Shown here: piece by piece, positions 37,036 through 49,276 of the stretch
Numbering within the stretch: the first letter of the stretch is position 1
Layout: each line of letters begins with the position of its first letter
Source: Prinia subflava
Taxonomy: Eukaryota > Chordata > Aves > Passeriformes > Cisticolidae
Reading direction: 5' to 3'
NCBI RefSeq assembly: GCF_021018805.1
Contig: NC_086283.1
Coordinates: forward strand, 61,644,182 to 61,708,181
Length of the DNA: 64,000 nt
Made by a program: the position numbers and the translations under genes
Notes under the pieces: generated by a model
Database searches by the model: none
The model's input: the letters and a program-made list of their open reading frames with translations, nothing else
What the model was told of the DNA's origin: nothing

Positions 37036-40000
37036 CCTGCCTTAAGTTTTAAAAATCATAAATAAAGTAGAGCAGAAATGCCCTTCAGGAAGGGCCTGTA
37101 CTGCACTGTAATCACAATGAGCCTTTTAAACAGCCTGCCCCAGCCTGTCATATAATCTATTTTCTGGAAAAAGTTGTATCTAGGTGTGTGAACTCACGCA
37201 TTCTCAGTGGGCTTCTAAAGGACTCTTGCACTAAGTCATTGCATTTTCCATAGGAAAATACTGGTTTAGCAGGCAGATTAGCCACAGATCCCTGGCATCT
37301 GAGGCTTGTCAGGCATGTAGGGCAGCCTGCAAAGCAAGCTGGCTGTGAGGGAAGGAGCTGTGACATGCTGCAGACTCCAGAAAGCTGATCTGCATGAGGC
37401 AAAATTATGTGCCTGGCTTTACACCTCTGCACCTTAGGGACAACGGGAGATCTCTGCTGCTCTCCCCATATTCGTCACCTGCACGTCTGGGCAGACACTC
37501 ACCTTAAAATTCTAGAAAAATTTAGGGAAAGCTTAGCATTTGAGGTAGTAGCTTTAAGCCCTCAAGTGTAAACAGTTATTTATATTGACCTCTGCACATA
37601 GTGAGGTGGGATTTTTTATTATTAAACTGGGAAAAATCCAAACCCACCAAAGCAAAAGTGTTACTGGTAATTATGTTGATTTTGACAGACCCATCTTTGC
37701 ATTCTAATTATACTGTTATCATTGGACAACAGTAAAAATGGAATTAAATGGTTTGGAAATCCTTAAGGATTTGTAGATACTTCATGAATTAGCAAAGAAA
37801 AAAAAAGAAGAAAATCAGTAGCAATGGCTAAACCAAGAAAATATGTGCCTTTTGCGGCTCATTAATGGACAGTCATAATAAGATCCAGAGGTGATCCTTG
37901 CTGATGTCAACAGTGATCATAGAAACTCTACCTAAGCATCAATATGGTCTGCTGTAAGTCCTATATACTTCTTGCACTCTCATATTTTTTTGGGTAAAGG
38001 TTATTAAAAAATCTAATGGAAAGCACTTTTTATAACTTCTTTTCTAATAGGACGTGTGAATATCTATAAGAATGTCTTGGAGGTGTGCAACAACTGCCTG
38101 AGAGCTGCTGGGCTAGTAACTGAAAAAATTACTTAGGATTTTTCAATGTCAGCAAGGATTTTCTGTTCTTTCATCTAACTTTTCAGTATTTGTAGATAGT
38201 TCTTATTCCTGAATCAGTTGCAGCTCTCACACAGAGTTTGTTGTTATTACATTTTGCTCACTATTCTGATGAAACCTTCATCCTGTTACTTTATCACTTT
38301 ACACTTTCGTCACATTTTCTTACAACTGCAAAACAGACTTCTCCTTCTGTGCAATAAAACAGGCTTTCTGAGAATACACAACTTATGAAATCTTCAGTAT
38401 TAGATAGTGTTATAATCAGTAATATTCAAATGCTTAATTATCTGCTGGAACAATTCTTTTGCTAAAGGTAACTAGGCCTTATCTTTACTCATTAGCTGTA
38501 CATTTAAAATAATTTTGATTCAACTCTGTGCTTGAAGTGGATATTCATAGTTACAATGTTACTGAACCACATTTATTAGAACTGTCTATATCTGTTGGAA
38601 ATGTTGATTTTCTTTCACTGAAAATTTCCTATCTCCTCTACTGCTGAGAACCTGTAAATTGTACATATGGATTAGGAAAACCTTGACACAAACACAAGTA
38701 GAAAATGCAAAACTACCACCAGAGGAGACAACCCAGTATTTTTTCCCTTTTAATTGGAAAATTACACTACGGAAATACAATAAGGATGAAAAAAAAAGAA
38801 TGTACATGAGCCGAGGAAATATATATTTGCAAATGGTAGCTACATTAAATTTTTTTTTCTGATATGTAGTATGTATTATATTATTAATATACTAATTACA
38901 TTATAGGTGTATTAAATTTACTTTGTATAAAATTAGGAAACCTCCCATCCCCTATACTTTGATGGAATATTTAACATCGTGTTTTCACATAATAGGCAAG
39001 CATAATTTAAACAAATACAGTAAATATCTATTTAAAGCACTTCAACATCATCTTATCATATAAATTTTAGCAGTTTTTGCCAGTGGAATTGCATCATAAT
39101 ATCAAGATAACAAATGGGAAGGATTGCACTTAACAATAAGTACTTAGCTTTCATCTTCTGTTATTGATATTATCTGTGTACCAAGTACTTTTTAGTTCAG
39201 TTCCTTGAAAAGTGCAGACTTAAAAGACTGTATAAGACTAAAATATTTTTACTTACCTATGACACTGCATTAGTTGAAAAATAATTTACAATTCATAGTT
39301 AATATTATAACCTATTTTAGTAAAAACTAACAATTTGAGATATAGCCTGGATCTTTCTCTTTCCTCACCACAAGTTCAGCTCATATACCTCTAATACCAA
39401 TGCAGAAAATTATGGACAATTGACCAACAAGCGGCCAAGTACCTAATTTGGAAATTTAACTAAATTGAGAAAGTCTTTTTTCCTGTAAATATTCCAATCA
39501 CTCATTGCATACTATTATTCATAAATGCTGTGGACATTACAAGCTGTTTTTTTACAACCTCTTAGAACCTTGAAGATAATGCTTTAAAATCAAAGTCTGT
39601 CTGAAAAAGACCAGACTATCTGAATTAGCATTTTAGTTCAAATAGAAAAAAAGCTATATATATTTCTTTTGCTTTACAGTTAGCATAAATTAAGAACAAA
39701 ACAAATGAAAAATTACCTTCTATGAGACTGCTTTTTCTCTCTATTTATTCACATCTTCCATCTTCTCTAGGACTGCCCAAGCTAATCAGAAACATAATTT
39801 TATTTGTCTGACCAATACTACAGAACAGCAATAGCAGAACTTTTTGAGGTTTTTTTTTTTTTGCCCATTCTATTTGCAGGGAATGTTTGCGCTGTGTCTG
39901 TAGCTGATAACAGATGAACCATGGAAAGACATATACAGCCTTAAAGCACCAGTCTATTCCATTTTAAGACAGAAACAGGCATATAATACACTGAAGGTAG

Positions 40001-41859
40001 GCTATTAAGAAGTGATAGTTATCTTGATGAAAATTCTGATATGTGGTCTCTGAAACCTGCTAAAACTGAGGTTATTATCTGTTCTGAAAGCGAAAAAAGT
40101 GTGAAAATGTCAGGATAGTGTGAAAATCTGAAGTACTATTTTAGCATGTCTTTTAGTAGGAACATCCATAGGTACAAAAAGGTTTTCCCAGATGAAATAA
40201 CTGACTTAATACTCCTTATTTCATACCCTGCTCCAAACTGAACTGAGGAAACACTGTTAACATCATACTCTGAATGCTCCAATATTAGGTAAATTTTTGA
40301 TCTATGAAATACTGCAGCCCAAATTCTTCTCTGACAAAATTTTATTAAATTTAATGATGATGCTGTTTGTTAGCAGAGCTGTGATTTAAAGGTTTGGAAA
40401 ACAAACAAAAAGGAAGAAGAGAGCCTGCTGTCCAACTCTTTTTTGTTAGGATATCTCAAAGATGTCCATTTCCTTCCTATATTAGAACAAGTGTCTGTAT
40501 GGAAAAAATAGGGGCAAAATTCTTTTTCCAAAGAGGAGGGAACAGACCATGACGTGGGTCCGTGCAGCTTGACCAACAGCAATCTACAGTCTCTCTCAGA
40601 AGTACCACATGAAGCAGAGGAGAGTTGGTGTCAAATGAGCTTTCCTATGGACACCAAACAGAGGAGGTCACAGAAATTTGCCCATTAGGACCAATGACAA
40701 GATTGCCCCATATCTGAAAGTAAAGCTTGAAAGTAATTATTCAGAAGTGATAGTAGCCAATAGAGAAAAAAAAAAGCTCCACTGGCTGTGAGGTGGAGTA
40801 TGAGGGCAAATCATATATTTTCTAAGACACTTTAATTCCGTTGTATCTTCGGGTCTTCCATCCAGTTTGCTCTGGCATTTTTAGACATTTGGTGTCAGTG
40901 AATTAGCTGACATATGAGTCAAACTCCTGTACAGATAATAGGCAATCTGACACCCAGGGAAATGAAACTCATTATCTGATTCTGTATCAGAGCTATATGA
41001 CACAGGAGAACTGTGATTTTCAAAATATTCCCTACTGAAGAAAAATGTACTGCTCAAAATTTCAGTGGCCTATGTGGAATTGAGGTTAGCAGTAAAAAAC
41101 AAAAGAGAAAAAGTCACTTATTTCCTTAATCTTTTGCAAATGGTAGACTTTGAAGCATTAACCTACTTAATTAAAATCAGATTTCCTTTTTTAGTTCCAT
41201 ATTTGTGACAGAAACATTAAAACAGAAGCTATTTTTCTTCAGCTTGTAAATGTTTGTAACTGCAGATGTTTCGCAGATGGCTCCCTCTCAGATGCTATGG
41301 GAACACCTATTTACCCAGCTGATAGGCAGCAATGCAGCAAATAAAGGCAACTTACAGGGATTTTGGCAGTTAACAAGGACACCTGCTTGCTTTCATGGTG
41401 TTCATTCTTCACTTTTTTTTTTTTCTTCTTTTTTTTTTTTTCTGGCTGAGGTTTTGCATCATGATAGATTTTTTGGCAAATGACTGCATAGCTCCCCATT
41501 TTTTTCAGTATTTCTCTTGGAGGTGTCTTTTTCTATTCAATTTGCAGTGTTTTCTTTAGGTTTCTTTTTCTCATTTACCCTCTGTTTCATGGTAATGTGT
41601 TGTTTTTTGCCAGTTTTTGGTATTTTGTCACATATTTTTTATTGATGATACCTGTGGGGTTTGCTTCCCTCTATCTGGTTTTGGAGGGAATTTTTTGTGA
41701 CTTTGGCAGTTTTCTCTTGGTGATGTTGTATCAGTTTTGCTTTATCTTTCATAACAGAAATGTGATACCAAGAGCAGACTAAAAAAGACAAAAAGACAAA
41801 ACAAAAAGTAGGAAACATTTTTAATGAGATCTAATTACATGTACAATTGATTTCTAGCC
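37036..41859. other. AT-rich sequence, no gene seen
   Basis: About 4.8 kb. The first 450 bp (to about 37490) are less AT-rich and may be an old unidentified repeat. The rest is featureless apart from a T-rich tract at 41413-41441. Confidence 0.4.
41413..41441 (+). repeat. T-rich homopolymer tract
   Basis: Twenty-nine bases of T with two C interruptions and no adjacent element. Confidence 0.9.
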
Positions 41860-42287
41860 TGTCCTGGTTGAAGCCAGGGTTAATTTCTGCAGTGGCCAGG
41901 AAGGGAGTATGACCAGCACAGGGAGGTTATTCTATACCACCTCACATCACTATCTGGTGATGGGGGAGGGCCTTTTTTCCAGGGGACATAGGGTGACTGA
42001 TGGAGAGATCAGGTATTATTGCTTATATGTGAACTGTTTGCATTTTTCTTGTACCCTCTGTCATTAGTATTGTTGCTTCTGTTCATTTTCTTATCTCATT
42101 GCTGTTTCCAGTATATTGTTCTTATCTTGACTTACGATCTTTACCTTTTGTGCCTCCAATCCTCAACTCCATCCGGCAGAAGAGACTTCAGAGAGAGGGT
42201 GAGTGGGGAACACAATGAGCAGCAGCGTGGTTTGAAGAGCCTCACTGGGAGAACTAAATTGGAGAGTAATATTCCTATGCTATGACT
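41860..42287 (+). mobile_element. solo LTR, sense orientation
   Basis: The element starts TGTCCTGGTTGAAGCCAGGG, continues gttaatttctgcagtggcc, and later has ttgttcttatcttgacttac followed by gatctttaccttttgtgcct and gagcagcagcgtggtttg. This is the order of blocks in a common avian LTR family. The right end reads ctatgact, probably a mutated CA terminus. Flanks TAGCC (41855-41859) and TAACC (42288-42292) form a 5-bp target duplication with one change. At about 430 bp it is a single LTR without internal genes. The same superfamily is present in minus orientation at 16837-17327 and 51967-52523. Confidence 0.85.
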
Positions 42288-43220
42288 TAACCTTAATGGA
42301 TTCTGAACATCATGCAGCTGTGTTTGGATTATTTTCAAAGCTACTGTAATTTGACATGCTGCTTAGTTTACCTACTGCTGGCTTTTTTTACTTTTTTTAA
42401 AGATTAATTACTATTTAATCTTAAATCAATGAAGATCTGTCATTTTAGTAAAATACATGTTGAGGTTTATATATTTTAAGGGGGAATGAGTTTGTGCAGA
42501 GTAGTAACTGTAACAATGTCAATTTAGGACTGTGCAGTTAGTTTTTATCCAATCTCCTTATCAAATTTGTATTCTACTAACAAAATAATTATTTTACTCT
42601 TTGTCTCCTTCTGATCTCTTCAACAATCAATCCTGTAAGTCTATTTGAGATTAAGAAATTTCATGAGAAAAAGTAATTCTCTATATTTCACCACTTATTC
42701 CTTTTGCTTTCTTCTTCATCTCCTGAAAGAAAAAGCTAAATTCTCCTGATTGCATGCTTTAATCCTCTGAGGCTGTAAGCATCACTGCCATTATGTTTTC
42801 ATAGGTGTAATTATCCATAATCCATGCTATTTATTCATCAGTTGTGTTATATTCATTACTTTGGTGAGATCAGACATGGAAGAAGGTCTCTCAAACTCAA
42901 ACTTCCTGAACTTATCAGAAGTTTTCACAGGGCAGAGGGTAAATGCAGGTGGTGCTGCTCATTATGCCTAATAACAGAGGATCTTCTGGCAACTACAGTC
43001 CATAATGAGACACAGTCTAAGAAAATCAAGAGGTCCTTCTCCAGCAATATGAAAACTCAGTGCTCAGTTAAGCAAGTGGATGAAAAATTACAGTATCCTA
43101 GCATCTTTTGAGCACAAAAATGAGGTATGTGTAGGTGTCTGTAGAGAGAAAGTACTACCTGTGATACTATTATTTTAAAAATGAAAAAGCATTGATGTAT
43201 CTGAGGACAAAATCAGCTTG

Positions 43221-43260
43221 AATTGTTAAAGCTAACTGATAATTGTTAAAGCTAACTGAT
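43221..43260 (+). repeat. perfect 20-bp tandem duplication
   Basis: AATTGTTAAAGCTAACTGAT occurs twice back to back without a mismatch, so the duplication is either recent or under some constraint. Confidence 0.97.
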
Positions 43261-43280
43261 AACCTGCGAGATTGCAGGTT
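43261..43280. repeat. short inverted repeat
   Basis: AACCTGC and GCAGGTT, exact reverse complements, flank GAGATT. It begins at the base after the tandem duplication ends. Confidence 0.85.
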
Positions 43281-43383
43281 AGGTCAAAACCTGAAATTTG
43301 GCCTTTCAAGCAGCAGGTAACAGCCAACAGTAGGGGCTGGTTTTAAATTTTTATGACTCCCAAACTAACCTAAAATGGCTAGA

Positions 43384-44372
43384 TTTTGGTGGCAGCGTAG
43401 ATGCAGTGGTGACTTTTGCAAGAAGAATCCAGAAACTGCCCCCGTGTCTGAGGGAGTCAATGCCAGCTGACCCCAAGGCAGCATTGCCTCAGGGCAGGCC
43501 GAACCACTCAGCAAGGATGGTGGTGCATGTGGGATGATAGATTTAAGAGGAGGGAGAAAAAACTGCTCTACAAAAGCTGCTGGAGGAAAGAGTGGGAATG
43601 TGAGAGGAACAGCTCTGCAGAGACCAAGGTCAGTGGAGAAGGAGGGGCAGGAGGTGCTCCAGGCACTGGAGCTGAGATTCCCCTGCAGCCCGTGGTGAGA
43701 CCATGGTGCAGCAGCTGAGCCCCTGCAGCCCATGGAGAACCAGAGATCCACCTGCAGTTGATTCATGACCCCACAGCAGAACCAGTGGATGTCCAGAGGA
43801 CTCTGAGGTCCCATGGAAAGGCTGCATTGGAGCAGTCTGTTCCTGAAGGACTACACTCCATGAAATAGACTGTACTGAGGCAGTTGTGAAGAACTGCAAC
43901 CAGTGGGAAAGATTCCTGTTGGAGCAGTTCATCGAGGACTGTGGAAGGAATTCACATGGCAGCAGAGAGAGAGTGTGAAGAGTCCTTCTCCTAGGGAGGA
44001 AGAAACAGCATGTGATGAACTGACCACAGTGCCCATTCTCCATCCCCTGCACTGTGGCAGGGTTAGATAGAAAAACAAGGAGTAAGTTTAAGCCAAGAAG
44101 ACAGAAGGAATGGAGGGAAGGCATTTTTATGGTTTGGCTTTAGTTTTCATTTCCTTACTCTGATTTGCTTGACAGTAAATTGAATTGGTTTCACAAAATT
44201 GAGTGTGCTTTGCCATGACAGTAACTGGTGAGTGATTTCTCCCTCTCCCTTTCTCCACCCATGACAGAAGCCTTTCATTATATTTTCTTTCCCCTGTCCC
44301 ACTGAGAAGAGGAATGAATAAGCAAACAGCTTTTGTGGATGCCAGGTATCCAGCCGGGATAAATCCATCATA
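43384..44372 (+). mobile_element. long solo LTR (about 1 kb or more), ERVL-like, sense
   Basis: A widespread avian LTR family is recognised by several blocks in order: ggtggcagcg, gcaagaagaatccagaaact, ggtgctccaggcactggagc, the repeated cctgcagcccatgg / cccgtggtg motifs, gtctgttcctgaaggactac, the gaagaactgcaaccagtggg line, gtgatgaactgaccacagtg, the ctctgatttgcttgacagta line, and the 3' end gccaggtatccagccgggat then aaatccatcata. It includes a variant AGTAAA polyadenylation signal at 44174-44179. The 5' end is not resolved and may lie up to 100-180 bp further left. No gag, pol or env follows. Short frames inside on the minus strand (up to 164 codons) are not genes. Confidence 0.88.
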
Positions 44373-45023
44373 ACACTTTGAAACGAAAATAGATCAATTG
44401 ATTGGAGAATGTAGACTTCTCAAAAAATGATTTAAATTTCAAAAGTGCCTCTGAAAATGCATATATTCAAGCCTATTGCAATTAAGCTCTAAAAGCAAAT
44501 TCTCATTCACTTGCAAGATCTATATATTTATCTTTCAGCTCTACTTTATATGTTCAAGACCAAGCAAAAATAAGTGAGAAAGCCTCTCTAAGATGATGAA
44601 ACGTGCCCATTGCCTGAATGCAAGGTTTACAAACAAAGTCATATGTTACTATCCTGTGGACACCGTACTGACAATGCAGGACACAATTAAGACTGAACTC
44701 TGCAGCTGAAAAGATTGTAAATCAGGGAGAGATCATTACTTATTATAAGCAATATGTACTCTGAAATGTATGTCACTGTAAAAGAGGCTTTATGAAGAAA
44801 GTTAAAAGTTTTGGGACAATGACATTGCATCACTTAATGATTAAAAAGTTTTAGCTGTTCTTTTTTAAATGTTTTCTCATAATGCTTTTTATGTTTCCAT
44901 GCCGCATTAAACACATTAGTATCTTTCTAAAAGTAATTCACACTTCAGGTATCAGGACATTTGGAAAATATGCTTTTTATTTAGAAAGACAAAGTAAATA
45001 AGAAGAGGTTTTGAACTGAGAAA
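44373..45023. other. AT-rich sequence, no feature seen
   Basis: No gene or known repeat between the LTR and the pyrimidine tract. Confidence 0.5.
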
Positions 45024-45358
45024 TCTCTCCTCTCCTCTCCTCTCCTCTCCTCTCCTCTCCTCTCCTCTCCTCTCCTCTCCTCTCCTCTCCTCTCCTCTCC
45101 TCTCCTCTCCTCTCCTCTCCTCTCCTCCTCTCCTCTCCTCTCCTCTCCTCTCCTCTCCTCTCCTCTCCTCTCCTCTCCCTCTCTCCTCTCCTCTCCTCTC
45201 CTCTCCTCTCCTCTCCTCTCCTCTCCTCTCCTCTCCTCTCCTCTCCTCTCCTCTCCTCTCCTCTCCTCTCCTCTCCTCCTCCTCTCTCCTCTCCTCTCCT
45301 CTCCTCTCTCCTCTCCTCTCCTCTCCTCTCCTCTCCTCTCCTCTCCTCTCCTCTCCTT
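45024..45358 (+). repeat. (TCTCC)n pentanucleotide microsatellite
   Basis: About 335 bp of all-pyrimidine plus-strand sequence in the 5-bp unit TCTCC, with about four phase slips (near 45125, 45178, 45278 and 45305). The minus strand is all purine (GGAGA)n. Two overlapping 150-160-codon minus-strand frames rich in Gly, Glu and Arg are repeat artefacts. Confidence 0.98.
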
Positions 45359-45510
45359 TTCCCTTATACAATATCTTATGTAATATTTTAAACTGTGTAT
45401 GTATAAATGTGTGTGTATATACGTTTTCAAACACCCATCATTCAGGGTCGTTCCACTCTAATCTGCACTGTGGTATTTAACAAGAACCTAGGTTATTCTC
45501 ACCTTCCTTG
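45359..45510. other. 150-bp spacer between two long simple repeats
   Basis: Mixed sequence with a short GT/TA run (45400-45420). It separates a pyrimidine-only tract from a purine-only tract. Confidence 0.6.
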
Positions 45511-45973
45511 GGGTGGGAGGGAAGGAAGAAAGTAAGGAAGGAAGGAAGGAAGAAGGAAGAGGAAAGGAAGGAAGGAAAGGAAAGGGAAAGGGAAAGGAAG
45601 GAAGGAAGGAAGGAAGGAAGGAAGGAAGAAGGAAGGAAGGAAGGAAGGAAGGAGAAGGAAGGAAGGAAGGAAGGAAGGAAGGAAGGAAGGAAGGAAGGAA
45701 GGAAGGAAGGAAGGAAGGAAGGAAGGAAGGAAGGAAGGAAGGAAGGAAAGGAAGGAAGGAAGGAAGGAAGGAAGGAAGGAAGGAAGGAAGGAAGGAAGGA
45801 AGGAAGGAAGGAAGGAAGGAAGGAAGGAAGGAAGGAAGGAAGGAAGGAAGGAAGGAAGGAAGGAAGGAAGGAAGGAAGGAAGGAAGAGAGGAAGGAGAAG
45901 GAAGGAAGGAAGGAAGGAAGGGAAGAGAAGGAAGGAAGGAAGGAAGGAAGAGGAAGGAAGGAAGGAAGGAAGG
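45511..45973 (+). repeat. (GGAA)n tetranucleotide microsatellite
   Basis: About 460 bp of almost pure purine sequence, mostly GGAA repeats, with irregular edges (AGAAG, GGGAAA, AGAGG) and a long uninterrupted core at about 45658-45885. Plus-strand frames of 157-202 codons reading Lys-Glu-Gly-Arg repeats are artefacts. GGAA cores match ETS-factor binding sites, a generic property of such repeats. Confidence 0.98.
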
Positions 45974-48137
45974 CTCTCCTAATTAATTATCTTGGCAAAA
46001 TAGATATTTTAAGAATTCCTCTAATTTTCATTCCATCTTTATCACTAATTTCAGTGATATTACTAAGGTGCTACCTATTTGTTTTTCCCAAAGAAGAAAT
46101 GTCTGGAAAAGTATAAAGTAAGCCAAGGTAAGAAAAGGTTGATTAATTGGCTCCTATAAACACCTGTTCAACTTTTTTTTACTTGGTCAAATTGTAAACA
46201 TTTATTAAAATTCAGTTTAAAGATTGTTTAATTAAAAAGAAAAAAACCCACTCTTCTGCTTTAGTTTTTATCTTCATTATATACTATGAAGTTCAGCTTC
46301 CAACTGGTTCAGTTTAATTTCAGGGAAAAAGCAAGCATACTTTGACTCCTTTCCAGTGGTAATGAGAGTATATCCGCCATAATGTAAGTTCATAATTGTA
46401 CAATTTGAAAAATGCCTTCCAGCTACTGTGCTTGTGTGATATTGTGCTTTGTATCAAAATGACACACTATGACCTGTCATCTAAGAAAAGAGAAACCTCT
46501 GTGATCCCTGGCTTAATTTTTTTTTTATTATTTATTTTTTAATTTTTTAATTTATTTTTTTAGCTTTTTGTTGAGGGGTTTCTTGTGCTTTCAATGCAAT
46601 ATAGATCTGTTTGAAATAAGCTATGTATTTCAACGCTTAATTGGAAACATACATCAAAGCAGGAATTGTTTGAACTTTCTGAGAAACTGTATAATAATTG
46701 TATACATGTGTTTTTCATTCTGGAAATCTTTTTTAAAGCCTTGGCTGCAGAACTACTGGAATGAAGAAATATTACTCAATTAAATATAGCAGCATGAGAA
46801 AAAAAAAAGGTTTACCTAGTGTAATATTTTTAAAGATTTCTTTCCATTTTTGCTCAATTTTGATGAAAAATAACTTCTTGTTTCTGGTAGATTATGCGCT
46901 AGATATAGGATAGGAGAGTTAAAACCCAGGATTGCACAGAAAAAGATCAGTGTCTGCTACTTTGGCAATACCCTGCCAATAGTAATTAGGTCTTTATCCT
47001 GTCAGATCAGAGGGATAATATAGCTCCCCAAAAAATGCTATTAAGGATTTGGAGACTAAAATATATCTGCTTCTGAAAAAGGTACTTAAAGAGTCATTTT
47101 AATGAAAGGATAGAGTAAAAGTAGGTTCAGTAGGAAATACCCCATTTCAGAATGTTTACCAAAGAAGTGAAATATGTAGAGGCTTGGTTTAGAAATAGCT
47201 CAGTTCTAATGTCAGTAACCACTCAGTATGCTACTAACATGTGAGAGGCAAACAAGATTAGTATGATTTTTTTCCCCTCTCTTTATTTCTGAGAGGAATA
47301 ATGCATATCACCCAGGCTCATGACTCTGCATTCTGGTCTCCTGGAAATTTCTCACACAAACCTCTGTGTGAAAAATTAAGAAGTAACAGAGGAATGCGGG
47401 ACTAAAATTAACTATTTAGATTAAAGACTTTGTAGATAAGTCTAACAGACAGATTAAAAATGTAATGAAGTAAACCTGGCTTTTCATTTGAGAATTTATA
47501 AATTTCCTGTAAATATGATGGGTTATTAAGCCTCAGTTTCAGCTTTAAAAATGGCAGGACACTTAAAATTATTAAAGTTTTCCCACCACATTTTCAGAAG
47601 CAATCCCAGGACAAGTGTTTTTCTGTTTCCTGATGATTGCCAGTCTGACATTTTGTTAAGCCCAGCAGATGTCGTGGATTGGTTTTCTCTTCAGAAAGCC
47701 TTTCAGTACTGGTCATAAAAATTATGACTCCTGGAATGTTATAGGAAGAGTCTAACATAACAGCTTTGTGATATAAAAATATTGCTTTGTGTGCCACTCT
47801 AGTTTTCAAGGTGTCTGGGGTCTGATTGCATAAGCAGAAGCAATTCTGCCAGACAATAGAGAGAACACGTTACAAAAACATTTATTTCCACCGTCTCTTT
47901 TAGGGGAGACTGTTCTTTCTCCTATTCCTTTTTGTTTCATTCCTGCAGGTGCAAATACATCTATCCCATCTGATTGCTCTTTCTGACTTGAAAACACATG
48001 AACAGTTCAGAAGGGCACAAGTGTCATGATGGGCCAGAAAATGAGTCATGATTCCACAATTAACTGTGTCCAGAATTCTGTATAGATTCTTATATAATAT
48101 TTGATTTTTCTTTTTAAAAAAGATACCTCAAAAAACA
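45974..48137. other. AT-rich sequence, no feature seen
   Basis: About 2.2 kb including a very AT-rich stretch at 46515-46565. No exon, RNA gene or element is recognised. Confidence 0.45.
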
Positions 48138-48497
48138 TTGTAGAAAAATAGACCGGTCTTAATTGGAAGGGAATCATACTGGTCATGTGGTTGCAACCCC
48201 CTACTGTGGGCAGAGTCACTTTCCACTAATCCAAGCTGCTCAGAGCCCCATCTAACCTTGCCTTGAACAGTTCCAGGGATGGAGCATTCACAGCTTCTCT
48301 CTAAGATCTCTTCCAGTGTCTTAGGGTAATTCTTTTTTTCCTAATATCTAATATAAACCTATCTTTTGTGTGTTTATAAAACCATTCCCACCTGTATGTT
48401 CTTTTAAAAAGTCCCTCTGCAACTTTCATGCAGGCCCTGTTTAGGTATTGGAAGATGCTATAAACTCTCCCTGGAGTTTTCACTCTTCCAGGCTGAG
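48138..48497 (-). mobile_element. CR1 LINE 3' end, antisense (left piece)
   Basis: Plus-strand strings ttaattggaagggaatcata, ttgcaaccccctactgtggg, ccaagctgctcagagcccca, ccttgccttgaacagttcca and cactcttccaggctgag are the reverse of the CR1 3' region. The CR1 is interrupted at the LTR and resumes at 49277. It is diverged and carries no frame. Confidence 0.9.
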
Positions 48498-49276
48498 TGT
48501 TGGGGGTTAGATTTGGTTTTTTTTCTTCTCACAGAATTTTTTCCCATAAGTTTCCAAGAAGCCTTGATGGCTACTTAGTCAGAACAAAAGGAGTACTTGA
48601 GGGATATGGCAGCACGAGGCTACACCTATTGTTTATGAGTCCCTGGGAGTGTCCCTCAGAGGGGAGAGATGATGAGCTTTGGGAAAGGCAAAAAGATCTG
48701 GGGGAGGGGGAGGCACTCTTGCTCTCAGCGCCGAGGAGGACGGTCAGGCTGCCCTCTGCCTCTGCCTCGTCCTGGGAAATCTATCGTCATCTGCTGTGTA
48801 CCCGGGAATCCTGAACTCGCTTTCTCCAGCCTCTCCCCACCGCCGCTGCTTCTTCGGAGCTTTGAGGCTCTCCTGCTACTCTGTAGCCCTGCACTGCCCA
48901 GCCCTGCCGGGACACCCCTGCTGCTCCAGCTGCCAGCGCAGAGCTCCTCATCTCATCCACCAGCCCGGGACTTTTCCTTCCTTCCAGTTCGGCCTCTCGG
49001 AGTCCTGCAGGGGCGCTGAGATCAAACTGCTCTGGGCTTCTGTAAAAGAAAGCCCTCAAGGTTCTTGGTTCTGTTTATTATTGATGCTGTAGTTGTTGTT
49101 TGTTTGTCGTTTTGTCATATATACTAGTAAAGAATTCCTATCCCCATACCTCTGTCTGAAAGCTCCTTTAATTTTTTTTTTAAATTGGAATAATTTGGAG
49201 GGAGGGGATTTGAATTCTCCATCTCTAGGGAGGTCCTGCCCCTTCCTAGCAGATACCTGTCTTTCAAACCAAGACA
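48498..49276 (+). mobile_element. 779-bp solo LTR inserted in a CR1, intact 5-bp target duplication
   Basis: The element starts TGTTGGGGGTTAGATTTGG and ends TTTCAAACCAAGACA. It is flanked by identical CTGAG at 48493-48497 and 49277-49281. The 3' half has the gttgtttgtttgtcgttttg / catatatactagtaaagaa line, a recognised avian LTR stretch with a variant AGTAAA signal at 49126-49131, then cctgtctttcaaaccaagac. The middle (about 48725-49020) is GC-rich with roughly 16 CpG dinucleotides in 300 bp, as expected of a retroviral promoter region that has not fully decayed. There are no internal viral genes. Frames of 90-137 codons here are shadows of GC-rich sequence. Confidence 0.93.

Larger units (their letters stand above)
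42288..43383. other. AT-rich sequence with a tandem duplication and a small hairpin
   Basis: No exon is recognised. It holds a perfect 20-bp tandem duplication (43221-43260) followed directly by a small hairpin sequence (43261-43280). The last 100 or so bases may belong to the next LTR, whose start I could not fix. Confidence 0.4.

Noticed and set aside
43365..44124. Minus-strand frames of 149 and 164 codons
   Set aside because: They are antisense to a recognised LTR and have no motif.
44952..45434. Minus-strand open frames of 149-160 codons of Gly-Glu-Glu-Arg-Arg repeats
   Set aside because: They are translations of the (GGAGA)n strand of the pyrimidine tract.
45508..46116. Plus-strand open frames of 157-202 codons rich in Lys, Glu, Gly and Arg
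   Set aside because: They are translations of the (GGAA)n microsatellite; the repeat unit has no stop in these frames. No unique coding sequence supports them.
48497..49092. Several overlapping frames of 90-137 codons on both strands
   Set aside because: They lie in the GC-rich part of a solo LTR, where stops are scarce. No domain is present and LTRs do not encode these.
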